Origin: JBQTGK01 sp052400665
Lineage (GTDB): Bacteria > Bacteroidota > Bacteroidia > Bacteroidales > Marinifilaceae
Direction: 5' to 3' (one strand)
Assembly (NCBI GenBank): GCA_052400665.1
Contig: JBQTGK010000002.1
Length of the DNA stretch: 64,000 nucleotides
In this document: positions 46,213 through 54,820 of the stretch, in pieces
How positions within the stretch are numbered: the first letter of the stretch is position 1
Layout of the letters: every line of letters begins with the position of its first letter
Notes under the pieces: model-generated
The model's input: only the letters and a program-made list of their open reading frames with translations
What the model was told of the DNA's origin: nothing
Database searches by the model: none
Translations under genes and position numbers: made by a program

Positions 46213-46872
46213 TTAATAAATTAGCTCTTTCTTTTTTAATTTTTCGAAGGTGTGTTTAAATAGAATTTTGTGCAGTAAGAAAGCCTCTTTTAAATTCTCA
46301 TCAGTAAATTCCTGTTCGTGTTCAATGTAGTTAGCCAAATCCAGTAAAAATTCATCATCTCTAAGGTTCGGATAGTCTTGTTCTATCTTGTAGATATCTG
46401 AAAATTGCATGAATGGAATTCTTGCCAACACTATTTTTCTTTGTTGGTTGTGGCTGTCTAAATTATCAGCTTTATTATCCGAGAAATAAAAATCCTGTAA
46501 GCTATCCACAAAAAAATCATCGAAGCTTTTCATTACAATAATTCTATCTTTTCTTAAGCGAAATAATTCGCAAGAATCAGTTTCGGGTTGTAAGCTTTCT
46601 TCTTTTTCAATTGCCTTACTAATATATAAATAGGCAAGGTGAGCCAAGCCAATGTTTTCTTCTTCTTCATCAATTAAATCCCAATGAATCATCATAATAA
46701 TAGATTTCCCTAATTGAGAGACAAAAGAATTTTCCCATAGAACAAAAGGATCATTTTTGATTTCCTGATAAATGCTTTTAAGTGCTTGTTTTCCGGCTCT
46801 GATTTTTCCATTTTGTCCTAATTCTATGGCTTCCGAAATTGTAGCTCTTAATTTTTCTATCTGTAAATTCAT
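46213..46872 (-). CDS. Hypothetical cytoplasmic helical protein
   Basis: 219 residues, strongly helical and acidic, no signal peptide or membrane helix. I recognise no family. It starts just beyond the pyrI terminator on the same strand. A TACCTTTG (46908-46915) fits a -7 box 35 bp before its ATG, overlapping the T run of the pyrI terminator, but no -33 box is seen. Confidence 0.7.
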   Translation of the reverse strand: MNLQIEKLRATISEAIELGQNGKIRAGKQALKSIYQEIKNDPFVLWENSFVSQLGKSIIMMIHWDLIDEEEENIGLAHLAYLYISKAIEKEESLQPETDSCELFRLRKDRIIVMKSFDDFFVDSLQDFYFSDNKADNLDSHNQQRKIVLARIPFMQFSDIYKIEQDYPNLRDDEFLLDLANYIEHEQEFTDENLKEAFLLHKILFKHTFEKLKKKELIY

Positions 46873-46911
46873 ATTGGCTTTGTATTATTTTGTTCTAAAA
46901 TTAGCTGCAAA

Positions 46912-46944
46912 GGTAAAAAAAAAGAAGCCCATAAGGACTTCTTT
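46912..46944 (-). terminator. Rho-independent terminator of pyrBI
   Basis: On the minus strand AAAGAAGTCC/GGGCTTCTTT form a 10-bp stem (one G-T) with a TTAT loop, followed by nine T. Confidence 0.85.
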
Positions 46945-46969
46945 CTCTAACAAGAAAATTATAAATCAA

Positions 46970-47428
46970 TTATATGATTTCGATATGTTTGTGATCTGTA
47001 ATTTTTTCGCAATAATGGCATTTTAATGTAATAGGCGAATCATCAATTACTTTAAAACGTGTGGTTACTTCCTCTACATTCGTAATGCACTTAGGATTCA
47101 TGCACTTAGCAATTCCCACAACTTTTTTAGGCGATTCAACTATCTTTTTTTCAATTACCTGATAGTTTTTTATGATATTCAATTTTGCATGAGGAGCAAT
47201 CAATGATATTTTATTAATTTCTTCATCCTCGAAAAATTTCTCTGCAATTTTAATAATGGCTTTTTTACCTAGTAATTTACTTTCTAAATTGTTCCCGAAA
47301 GTTATAGAATTAGAGCATTTATCTAGTCCTAATATATTAATTACCTGAAACAGATATTCGGCAGGTATATGGTCGATTACAGTTCCGTTTTTAATGGCAC
47401 TTACTTGTAATTCTTTTTTTGCATTCAT
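46970..47428 (-). CDS. pyrI: Aspartate carbamoyltransferase regulatory subunit
   Basis: 152 residues. The N-terminal allosteric domain (about 5-95, VSAIKNGTVIDHIPAEYLFQVINIL) binds nucleotides, and the zinc domain carries Cys109, Cys114, Cys137 and Cys140 (CMNPKC and CHYC). It joins PyrB in the dodecameric enzyme of pyrimidine synthesis, where CTP inhibits and ATP activates in the enterobacterial form. It lies 33 bp after pyrB and is co-transcribed. Confidence 0.97.
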   Translation of the reverse strand: MNAKKELQVSAIKNGTVIDHIPAEYLFQVINILGLDKCSNSITFGNNLESKLLGKKAIIKIAEKFFEDEEINKISLIAPHAKLNIIKNYQVIEKKIVESPKKVVGIAKCMNPKCITNVEEVTTRFKVIDDSPITLKCHYCEKITDHKHIEII

Positions 47429-47461
47429 GTTTTGATGTTCTTTTTTGCGTGAAAAATGAGA

Positions 47462-48367
47462 TTAAAGATCAAGGGCTTTAGCTATAATTGCCTGGCGAGC
47501 ATAAACACCATTTAGTGCTTGCTGAAAATAGTATGCTTTAGGGTTTGAATCTACATCTACATCTATTTCATTAACTCTTGGAAGCGGGTGAAGAATTCTT
47601 AAGTTCTCTTTGGTATTTTCAAGCATATTATTTTTAAGAATATATACATTTTTCACCTTTTCGTATTCTAAAGGATCAGCAAAACGTTCTCGCTGTACGC
47701 GTGTCATGTATAAAATATCGGCTTGGTTAATAATATCATTGAACTCGGTATGTTCTTCGTATTTGATATTATTTTTATCCATGAAAATTTTATACGCCAA
47801 AGGAATTTCCAATTCTTTTGGAGCAATAAAATGGAAGGTTGGATTAAAATGCGACATGGCCATTAACAAGGAATGAACGGTTCGTCCATATTTTAAATCT
47901 CCAACCATAAAAATATTAAGATTTTCAAGAGTTCCCTGTGTTTTGTATATAGAATACAAATCGAGCATGGTTTGTGTTGGGTGCTGATTGGCTCCATCTC
48001 CAGCATTAATTACAGGAACATCTGATTCTTCTGATGCATAACGAGCCGATCCTTCAATTGGGTGGCGCATAACTATAAGGTCGCAGTAGTTACTTACCAT
48101 TTTTGTGGTATCTTTCAAGGTTTCACCTTTGGTAACGCTCGACGAGGAGGAATCTGTAAATCCAACTATTCTTCCTCCCATTCGGCTAATTGCAGTTTCG
48201 AAGCTCAATCGGGTGCGGGTAGATGGTTCGAAAAACAAAGAAGCCACAACTTTACCTTCCAATAAGTTGCAGTTCGGATTTTTTTCAAATTCGGCAGCTC
48301 TTGCCAAAACTTCCAGGATTTCTTCTTTTGTGTAGTCGTCGATCGATACTAAACTTTTGTTATCCAT
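47462..48367 (-). CDS. pyrB: Aspartate carbamoyltransferase catalytic subunit
   Basis: 301 residues, normal length. The carbamoyl-phosphate loop FEPSTRTRLSFETA (about 50-63), the aspartate-domain HPTQTMLDLYSI (about 132-143) and HPLPRVNEI (about 263) are intact. It catalyses carbamoyl phosphate plus aspartate to carbamoyl aspartate. The ATG lies 3 nt after the stop of the 85-codon leader ORF and 50 nt beyond a terminator, so expression is probably controlled by attenuation. Confidence 0.98.
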   Translation of the reverse strand: MDNKSLVSIDDYTKEEILEVLARAAEFEKNPNCNLLEGKVVASLFFEPSTRTRLSFETAISRMGGRIVGFTDSSSSSVTKGETLKDTTKMVSNYCDLIVMRHPIEGSARYASEESDVPVINAGDGANQHPTQTMLDLYSIYKTQGTLENLNIFMVGDLKYGRTVHSLLMAMSHFNPTFHFIAPKELEIPLAYKIFMDKNNIKYEEHTEFNDIINQADILYMTRVQRERFADPLEYEKVKNVYILKNNMLENTKENLRILHPLPRVNEIDVDVDSNPKAYYFQQALNGVYARQAIIAKALDL

Positions 48368-48370
48368 TGA

Positions 48371-48628
48371 TTAAAAATTAAAAGTGTATATAAAATGATT
48401 GTCTTTTTTTAGGCACAAAAAAAAACCAACAATTACTAAATTAAATAGTAATGTTGGTTTTTTATGTAAATATTGTTCAATTGGATTATCCAAATAACAG
48501 AAAATGGAATTAATCCTTACATTGTTTTTGCTTCGAAATAAATAATGGAAAATGAATATAGGGAAGTAAAAATATTTACTTCTTTTTAAAATTTTTGCGG
48601 TTCTAGATTGAATTAATAGTCTCTCCAT
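48371..48628 (-). CDS. Candidate pyrBI leader peptide, 85 codons
   Basis: ATG 48628 begins close to the expected transcription start and the frame ends at 48371, with TAA, TC, then A and the pyrB ATG (3 nt apart). The peptide is rich in Phe and Tyr after a basic stretch (KRSKYFYFPIFIFHYLF), and its last part is read through the terminator, whose T run encodes VGFFLC. The enterobacterial PyrL peptide has the same features: basic then Phe-rich, and reading through the attenuator. It has no other recognisable domain. It could be an accidental frame, but the match of layout argues against that. Confidence 0.55.
   Translation of the reverse strand: MERLLIQSRTAKILKRSKYFYFPIFIFHYLFRSKNNVRINSIFCYLDNPIEQYLHKKPTLLFNLVIVGFFLCLKKDNHFIYTFNF
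48417..48462 (-). terminator. Attenuator (Rho-independent terminator) in the pyrBI leader
   Basis: On the minus strand, AAAAACCAACA TTACTA pairs with TAGTAA (one-base bulge) TGTTGGTTTTT, with a 7-nt AT loop and a T run of nine. It lies within the leader ORF and about 50 nt before pyrB, so it would stop transcription unless a translating ribosome interferes. Confidence 0.7.
48563..48582 (-). promoter_or_regulatory. Candidate RNA polymerase pause hairpin in the pyrBI leader
   Basis: GAAGTAAA/TTTACTTC form a perfect 8-bp stem with a 4-nt loop. In the minus-strand RNA it is followed by a U-rich stretch (about 48562-48534, including CAUUUUCCAUUAUUUAUUU), which would slow polymerase at low UTP. 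The same order (pause hairpin, U-rich run, attenuator) exists in the E. coli pyrBI leader. Confidence 0.5.
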
Positions 48629-48637
48629 TCTAGATTG

Positions 48638-48670
48638 CAAATATAGGTATAAATTATGCTACAAATCAAA
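48638..48670 (-). promoter_or_regulatory. pyrBI promoter
   Basis: Minus strand TTTG (48670-48667), 21 bp, TATATTTG (48645-48638), matching the -33 and -7 consensus. Just downstream the decamer CAATCTAGAA occurs twice (48638-48629 and 48610-48601), 28 bp apart, the first overlapping the leader start codon. Confidence 0.6.
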
Positions 48671-48757
48671 TTAAGAATTAATTAATTATTAACATTTTTA
48701 CTTCGATTGAAATTATTCTTTGGTAGAAATAGGTGTAGAGCACTTGTAATTAATCTA

Positions 48758-49369
48758 TTAGGTAGTGCGAATAAAATCTGTTGTTACACTGGTAATTTTA
48801 TTAAATTTATCAATAATTCTATCAACTTCGCTTTGTCGAATGCTTAATGTAATTTTACATGTTAAATTAAAATCTTGTCCCAATTGGTCTGTTTGTTCGT
48901 CTTTAATTATTTTCATGATATCATTCATAACAAGGTAGTCGAAATTAATATCATAGATATCATTAACAGTTTTATCTAAAATTTGGGCATTAGAAATGCT
49001 ATCTGCGGCAGCTGTTTTATAGGCATGAATTAAACCACTAACTCCTAGTTTTGTTCCACCAAAATATCGAATAACCACAATTAATATATTGGTTAAATCA
49101 TTCGAAAGAATTTGGCCTAATATTGGTTTTCCTGCAGTTGAAGAAGGTTCTCCATCATCGTTGGCACGGAATGTTTTTTTATCGGCGCCAAGCATATAAG
49201 CATAGCAATGATGTCGTGCGTCGTAATATTTCTTCTTAAGTCTTGCGATGTGTTCTTTAATTTCTTCTTCGCAAGTAACAGGGTAGGCATAGGCAATAAA
49301 TTTGCTGCCTTTTTCTTTGTATAAGCCTTCAGATATTTCGGCAATGGTTTTATAAGTATCTGTACACAT
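48758..49369 (-). CDS. yigZ: YigZ/IMPACT family protein
   Basis: 203 residues. The conserved IMPACT block is clear: KGSKFIAYAYPV, DARHHCYAYML, DDGEPSSTAGKPIL and IVVIRYFGGTKLGVSGLIHAY, followed by a C-terminal DUF1949 domain. The family is linked to translation control and proline biosynthesis, but the bacterial role is unsettled. It is encoded 23 bp after the EamA transporter. Confidence 0.93.
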   Translation of the reverse strand: MCTDTYKTIAEISEGLYKEKGSKFIAYAYPVTCEEEIKEHIARLKKKYYDARHHCYAYMLGADKKTFRANDDGEPSSTAGKPILGQILSNDLTNILIVVIRYFGGTKLGVSGLIHAYKTAAADSISNAQILDKTVNDIYDINFDYLVMNDIMKIIKDEQTDQLGQDFNLTCKITLSIRQSEVDRIIDKFNKITSVTTDFIRTT

Positions 49370-49392
49370 TAATATGGCTAATCTTATTATAA

Positions 49393-50253
49393 TTAATTTG
49401 TAAGTATAAAAATAGCAATAAATGCCAGCACAATTCCCAATATGTTTATTTTGTTTAGTTTTTCTTTAAATATTCCTATTCCTATTAGTACCGATAGAGA
49501 AACAATACCAATATTTATGATACTAAAAACAACAGAACTGTCGAATCCTGATTTGTTTAGTGATGCAATTAGAAAATAAAGCGAACCAAAGTTAACGAGT
49601 CCTAATATGCTACCTCCAATTAGAACTTTTGGCTGTATTAATTTCGATAGCTTTTGTTTTTGAAATAGTAGAACGATAAAACCAGATATTGCGGCAATTG
49701 CAAATAAGAAAGTAGAAAACATTTCTTTACCTCCTGCGCTTAGGTGCTCTTCCTGTGCAAATTTTACAAGTGAATCTACCATTCCTGCACCAAAAAACAG
49801 CAAGATTGGAAGCCAGATGTATTTGCGATTTACATTTCCTGTTTTTCCTTTGTAAATGCTTAATAGAACTGCACTTATAGCTAGTAAAAATCCAATTATT
49901 TTTTGAATACTGATTTGTTCATTATAGTAGGCTATGGAAAATATCATAGGTAATATAAAAGACATTTTACTTGCTAATGTGGTTACAGATATTCCGGCTT
50001 TTTGAGTAGATCGTCCTATTATAAAGAATACAGCGATAAAAAGAACTCCGATTATAAGCGATAATGTAAACCATTCCTGGTGAATGAGATTCTCGATATT
50101 GAGTTTCGAATTGGATAAAAAATACCCACAAAGCGAAGCTGTTATATAGTTGATAATTATAGCGAGAAGAATGTCAACTTTAAATTTTTCGAGGTATTTA
50201 AAGGTGATAAATATTCCGGCCGAGGATAATATTGCAAAAAGTAAGTTGAGCAT
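49393..50253 (-). CDS. EamA-type drug/metabolite transporter
   Basis: ATG 50253 is used; the frame extends to 50316 but the longer start would add a non-conserved tail. 286 residues with about ten hydrophobic helices in two repeats, as in the DMT superfamily. The substrate is unknown. It is followed by yigZ after 23 bp in a likely operon, and preceded by the dnaA terminator. Confidence 0.85.
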   Translation of the reverse strand: MLNLLFAILSSAGIFITFKYLEKFKVDILLAIIINYITASLCGYFLSNSKLNIENLIHQEWFTLSLIIGVLFIAVFFIIGRSTQKAGISVTTLASKMSFILPMIFSIAYYNEQISIQKIIGFLLAISAVLLSIYKGKTGNVNRKYIWLPILLFFGAGMVDSLVKFAQEEHLSAGGKEMFSTFLFAIAAISGFIVLLFQKQKLSKLIQPKVLIGGSILGLVNFGSLYFLIASLNKSGFDSSVVFSIINIGIVSLSVLIGIGIFKEKLNKINILGIVLAFIAIFILTN

Positions 50254-50302
50254 AGGTTTAATTTTTGTCGAAAATAAGTGAAATTTAATTTGTAGCAAAA
50301 AT

Positions 50303-50331
50303 AAAAGCAGATTCATTATGAATCTGCTTTT
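50303..50331 (-). terminator. Rho-independent terminator of dnaA
   Basis: Minus strand AAAAGCAGATTCAT/ATGAATCTGCTTTT form a long stem, with ATTTTTG after it. It lies 35 bp beyond the dnaA stop. Confidence 0.75.
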
Positions 50332-50365
50332 TAGGTAGCAATATAGTGTAGTTAGTAAATAGGAA

Positions 50366-51796
50366 CTACATTTTTAATTTTTTATCAATTTCGTCTATCT
50401 GTGTTTTAAATCCTCTATCAGTATCCATTAAATTGTTTACAGTTTTACATGCATGTAATACGGTTGCGTGGTCTTTGTTTCCAATTTGTGATCCAATAGA
50501 AGCTAAAGAAGCTTTTGTTAATGTTTTTGAGAAATACATAGCAATTTGACGTGCTTGAACAATTTCTCTTTTTCTTGTTTTTGCTTGTAATACATCTATT
50601 GGTAATGAGAAATGATCGCATACCACTTTTTGTATATAATCGATAGAAAGTTCGCGTTTTGTATTTTTCACTAACTTATCGATAATGCTCATTGCCAATT
50701 CTAAATTCAGCTCTTTTTTGTTAAGAGTCGATTGAGCCAATAGTGAAATTAAAGCACCTTCCAACTCTCTTACGTTATTGGTAACATTACTGGCAATATA
50801 TTCAATAACTTCATTATCAAGAACAATCCCATCTTTATAGGCTTTTTGTTGCAAAATTCTAACTCTTGTTTCATAGTCAGGATTTTGAAGATCAGCAGAA
50901 AGTCCCCATTTAAATCGCGATAACAAACGATTTTCCATTCCTTTTAGTTCGATAGGAGCTTTATCGGATGTTAGAATAAGCTGCTTACCTGATTGGTGAA
51001 GGTGATTAAAAATATGGAAAAACGTAGTTTGTGTTTTTTCTTTACCTGCCAATTCCTGAATGTCATCAATAATTAAGACATCAATCATTTGATAGAAGTG
51101 AAGAAAATCGTTCTTATTATTATTACGTATAGCCTCGGTAAATTGAGTCTGAAACTTATTAGCACTTACATAAAGTACTGTTTTATCCTGGTATATCTCT
51201 TTGGTTTTTAGGCCAATTGCTTGTGCAAGGTGAGTTTTCCCTAAACCTGAATCTCCATATAATACTAATGGGTTAAAGGCAGTACCTCCAGGATTTTCGG
51301 CAACAGCAACACCTGCTGATCGAGCTAATCTGTTACATTCTCCTTCAATAAAATTATTAAAGGAATAATCAGGATTAAGCTGAGAATCGATGTGTAATTT
51401 TTTTATCCCTGGAATTACAAAAGGATTACGAATCGTTTGCTCTTCTTTATCGGAAGGCATATTTATAGGGCGATTTCTTGTATTTGTTCCATTATTTCCA
51501 GGAACAACTACCGAAACAGGTTTTGAATTCTCAATGTGATTGTTTTCCATCACAACATTGTATTCCAATTTAGCGTTATTGCCAATTTCTTTGCGTAGCG
51601 TTTTTCTTAGGATATCAATGTATTGTTCCTCCAGATACTCATAAAAAAAGTGACTTGGAACTTGTAATGTAAGAATCTGATTCTCCAAGTTCAAAGGAAC
51701 GATGGGCTCGAACCATGTTTTGAAACTTATTGGAGGAACATTGTCTTTTATTACAGCCAAGCAATTATTCCAAACCTGGAAGTGATTATTATTCAT
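50366..51796 (-). CDS. dnaA: Chromosomal replication initiator protein DnaA
   Basis: 476 residues. Domain I (1-85, FKTWFEPIVPL), linker (86-140), AAA+ domain (about 140-360) with Walker A GDSGLGKTH, Walker B LIIDDIQ and the sensor region NRLLSRFKWGL, and domain IV (about 375-476) with the DnaA-box reading helix (GNKDHATVLHACKTV). It initiates chromosome replication. The 391-bp upstream gap carries no clear DnaA box. Confidence 0.98.
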   Translation of the reverse strand: MNNNHFQVWNNCLAVIKDNVPPISFKTWFEPIVPLNLENQILTLQVPSHFFYEYLEEQYIDILRKTLRKEIGNNAKLEYNVVMENNHIENSKPVSVVVPGNNGTNTRNRPINMPSDKEEQTIRNPFVIPGIKKLHIDSQLNPDYSFNNFIEGECNRLARSAGVAVAENPGGTAFNPLVLYGDSGLGKTHLAQAIGLKTKEIYQDKTVLYVSANKFQTQFTEAIRNNNKNDFLHFYQMIDVLIIDDIQELAGKEKTQTTFFHIFNHLHQSGKQLILTSDKAPIELKGMENRLLSRFKWGLSADLQNPDYETRVRILQQKAYKDGIVLDNEVIEYIASNVTNNVRELEGALISLLAQSTLNKKELNLELAMSIIDKLVKNTKRELSIDYIQKVVCDHFSLPIDVLQAKTRKREIVQARQIAMYFSKTLTKASLASIGSQIGNKDHATVLHACKTVNNLMDTDRGFKTQIDEIDKKLKM

Positions 51797-52187
51797 TTCT
51801 ATTTCAGCGTTTTAGTAAATTAGGGTGTTGCGAATTTTGCGTATGCAAGATTGTGAAAAAAAATAGGAAAAAAAAATTATTTAGCTCTTGACTTTTTAAA
51901 AACATTTATTATTGTAGTATTAATCGGCTATACAGAAATGAAAAAAAACAAAAAAATACTAACTTATTAATAATCAGATACTAAGATTGTTAATTTTTGT
52001 AAGTTTCTGGTTGATAAACTGTTCGCTAATCATACTTTTCAGTCTGATAATATTGTTTAGATTCAATATGATATAATACATAATATCAGGTTAGTTAAAT
52101 GGTAGTTAAATGTGTGTTCTTAGATTAAATAGCTCAGGCTTTTAGCTGTTTTCTATTTTACTATAATTGGGACTGTTAAATTTTAGA
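51797..52187. other. AT-rich intergenic region upstream of dnaA
   Basis: 391 bp between dnaA and the MCE gene. I find no TTATCCACA-type box. The only structure is a tandem TAGTTAAATG (52092-52101 and 52103-52112), 11 bp apart, which could be a regulator site. An origin here cannot be supported. Confidence 0.5.
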
Positions 52188-53417
52188 CTAATTCTCGGGT
52201 GTTATTTTTATAATGTAGGCATCCGGAAAATCTTCCTTAACTTTTTTAAGTTTTCGTATAATCTCTTTATAGTTTTTTGTGTTGCCAACAGTATATTTAT
52301 ATCTGCCATTGTAATAAACTTCATTTATATTTTTGTATCCTTTAAATGATGCATCTTGTAGCGGAATTTGTTTGTCGACAGACATGATTTGAACCTGATA
52401 TGCAATTTTTTCTTCTTTATCTTTTTTCTTTTTTGTCTTATCAGAATTCATGTAAACAGTTTTTCCGGTATCGAATAAAGAAAAATGCATATATTTTTTA
52501 GGATTGTTTTTCAAATCGATTAACAGGTTTGTTAAACTGTTCGACGCAGCTTCAAGGTTCATATATAGGGTGTCATTATTTATTAACATTCCCATTGATC
52601 CTTTTCCAGAATTAATTTTTTCTATAATTTCATTGCTTTGTTGTAGTGCAGATTTAGCATTGTTTATGGTTTGAGTAATGTCTGCAGCTGATAATGAATC
52701 GCTAATAGATGAAAAGTTGCGCAGTATATTTGTAATGTTTTTATTGTTGTTTTTTAGATTTCCTGTAATAGAATCGACATTGGAAATAATATTTTCCATG
52801 TGTGATTTTTGGCTGCTTACAATTGTATCTAGTGTTCCGGAAGTATTTTCCAGCTTTTGAAAAGTATGTTCGATACTACTAAAGCTTTTAGTTAAGTTTT
52901 CGCGGGTATCCTTATTAAAAATATATTGAATAACTGATAGTACAGAATCTACACTCGACATTAAATTTTCGGCTTTTCTTTTAAGGGGTAGCATCTGCAT
53001 ACTAACTTGTTCTTTTAAATCGCCCTCGATACTTCCTGTTAGTGTATCGCCCGATTGAAGCATTTTTTTAGAATTGCCAAGCACAAGCTTAATTTCTTTC
53101 GATCCCATAATGTCGGAGCTAATAATTCGTGCGTCTGTATTTGAAGGGATTTGAAACTCATCCGAGATGCTAAATTCAACAATTAAGTTTGAACCTATGG
53201 CATCGCTAAAGCGGATCGATTTAATTTGTCCTATTTTAAATCCTCGTAAGGTCACAGGACTTGAATTTTTAAGGCCATCAACTCTTTCGTACTTTGCACA
53301 AAAAGTTTTTTCTGAGGATAACATATTAAATCCTTTAAGAAAATTGATTCCCCAAATAAGAATTACAATTGTTCCTACAACGACAAGGCCTATGATAGTA
53401 TCTTTTGAGAATTTCAT
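52188..53417 (-). CDS. MCE (MlaD-like) lipid-transport protein with SPOR-like C-terminus
   Basis: ATG 53417 is chosen (the longer frame begins at 53459); 409 residues. One N-terminal membrane helix (about 5-28, DTIIGLVVVGTIVILIWGINFL), the MCE domain (about 38-115, GLKNSSPVTLRGFKIGQIKSI), a long coiled-coil region (about 130-290), and a C-terminal SPOR-like domain (about 335-409) also found in the amidase encoded next door (YKYTVGNTxNY). MlaD-type proteins bridge the inner membrane and carry phospholipids. A transporter ATPase and permease are not in the window. Confidence 0.9.
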   Translation of the reverse strand: MKFSKDTIIGLVVVGTIVILIWGINFLKGFNMLSSEKTFCAKYERVDGLKNSSPVTLRGFKIGQIKSIRFSDAIGSNLIVEFSISDEFQIPSNTDARIISSDIMGSKEIKLVLGNSKKMLQSGDTLTGSIEGDLKEQVSMQMLPLKRKAENLMSSVDSVLSVIQYIFNKDTRENLTKSFSSIEHTFQKLENTSGTLDTIVSSQKSHMENIISNVDSITGNLKNNNKNITNILRNFSSISDSLSAADITQTINNAKSALQQSNEIIEKINSGKGSMGMLINNDTLYMNLEAASNSLTNLLIDLKNNPKKYMHFSLFDTGKTVYMNSDKTKKKKDKEEKIAYQVQIMSVDKQIPLQDASFKGYKNINEVYYNGRYKYTVGNTKNYKEIIRKLKKVKEDFPDAYIIKITPEN

Positions 53418-53484
53418 GAGAGAGGAAATTAGGTGATGATTATTTGTACTTTTTAACAAATGCTTTGTTTCTCTGTAAAATTAG

Positions 53485-54675
53485 TCATGTTTTTTTAAGT
53501 TTCTTTGCTTTTGATAGAGAAATTCGTTTTCCATTGTAAAAGGCCACAACAAAACAATCTTTAATTTTTTTTCTGATTGCTTTTTGGACTTCTACTATTT
53601 TTTGATAATTCGAAGTTGATCCTACGGTATATTTATAAGTATTATTTACTTTTCTTTCTTTTACATTGGGGATATTTTTAAATACTCTTGATGTAAGTGG
53701 AATTTTTTTTGATGATGATTTTAATTGAACACAATACTCTAGGATAGAACTGTTTGCAATTGTTGTTTCTATTATGTTACTTGGAATAGAATCTGAAACT
53801 TCCTCTGTTTTGTTTATTAGTTCTTTCTTAGAGAGAAGAACACTCGACTGTTCTACCTTGTTTTTATAATCTCTAAATGCTCTAAAAATGGCACTAGCTA
53901 AGTAATCCTGGCCTTGCTTTGTCTTAAGGTATTTTTCTTCGGTTGGATTAGATACAAATCCTACCTCAACTAAAATAGAGGGCATACTTACTTGTTTAAG
54001 TACCCAAAAACCTGCCTCGCGAACCCCTCTCGAATGTCGACCTACTCTTGTTTTAAATTGATGTTCGGTTAGTTCTGCAAGGCTAATGCTTTTGTCTCTG
54101 TTTACACCTTGCATCATATTAAATATAATATAGGAAGCCGGATTTTTAGGGTCGAATCCTTCATATTTGGTGCTATAATCTTCTTCATATTCAATTACAG
54201 CATTTTCTTTCATTGCAACTTCAAGATTCTCTTTTGTTTTATGCAAACCAAGAGTGTAAGTTTCTGTTCCGATAATTTTTGAATTATTGTTGGCATTTGC
54301 ATGAATGGAAATAAATAAATCAGCTTTGTTTTGATTGGCAATCTCTGATCTCCTTTTTAAGGGGATAAAAACATCTGTTTTTCGAGTGTATATAACATTT
54401 ATATCGGGAAAGTATTTTTCAATATATCCTCCTAGTTTAAGTGATATATTTAATACGATATCTTTTTCGCGGCAACTTTTTCCTAAGGCACCCGGATCTT
54501 TGCCTCCATGTCCGGCATCAATTACAACTGTTTTTAGACTGTAAGAATTATTTTGAGCAAAGGAAGTGTTTCCACAAATTAATAAAACGAATATCAGGTA
54601 TAAACCTATTGATGTTCTATTAATTAGAGCTTTTAGAGTTTTGTAAATAATAATGTTCATTAGAAAAATCTTCAT
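53485..54675 (-). CDS. N-acetylmuramoyl-L-alanine amidase with SPOR-like C-terminus
   Basis: 396 residues (ATG 54675; an in-frame ATG at 54660 is possible). A signal peptide is followed by an Amidase_3 domain (about 45-275): VVIDAGHGGKDPGA (zinc His), the next conserved region (LFISIHANA) and the catalytic Glu in ILVEVGFVSN. The C-terminus (about 310-385) repeats the YKYTVGSTSNY domain of the MCE protein. It cleaves the amide between MurNAc and the stem peptide in cell separation. The MCE gene follows after 67 bp. Confidence 0.93.
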   Translation of the reverse strand: MKIFLMNIIIYKTLKALINRTSIGLYLIFVLLICGNTSFAQNNSYSLKTVVIDAGHGGKDPGALGKSCREKDIVLNISLKLGGYIEKYFPDINVIYTRKTDVFIPLKRRSEIANQNKADLFISIHANANNNSKIIGTETYTLGLHKTKENLEVAMKENAVIEYEEDYSTKYEGFDPKNPASYIIFNMMQGVNRDKSISLAELTEHQFKTRVGRHSRGVREAGFWVLKQVSMPSILVEVGFVSNPTEEKYLKTKQGQDYLASAIFRAFRDYKNKVEQSSVLLSKKELINKTEEVSDSIPSNIIETTIANSSILEYCVQLKSSSKKIPLTSRVFKNIPNVKERKVNNTYKYTVGSTSNYQKIVEVQKAIRKKIKDCFVVAFYNGKRISLSKAKKLKKT

Positions 54676-54820
54676 AAAAGAACTTAAAAAATGTTTTGAA
54701 GTACGTTTCGATTAGGGAATATAGTACTTTTATTTGTATTTTTGGCGTCTTAAGGCTGAACTGCAATAAATGTACCGTAATCAGCTTAATTATATCTTTT
54801 ACAAAAATAACAGATAAAAA

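Noticed and set aside
51797..52187. Replication origin next to dnaA
   Set aside because: The gap is AT-rich but has no recognisable cluster of DnaA boxes; only a remote GGTTGATAA-like sequence is present.
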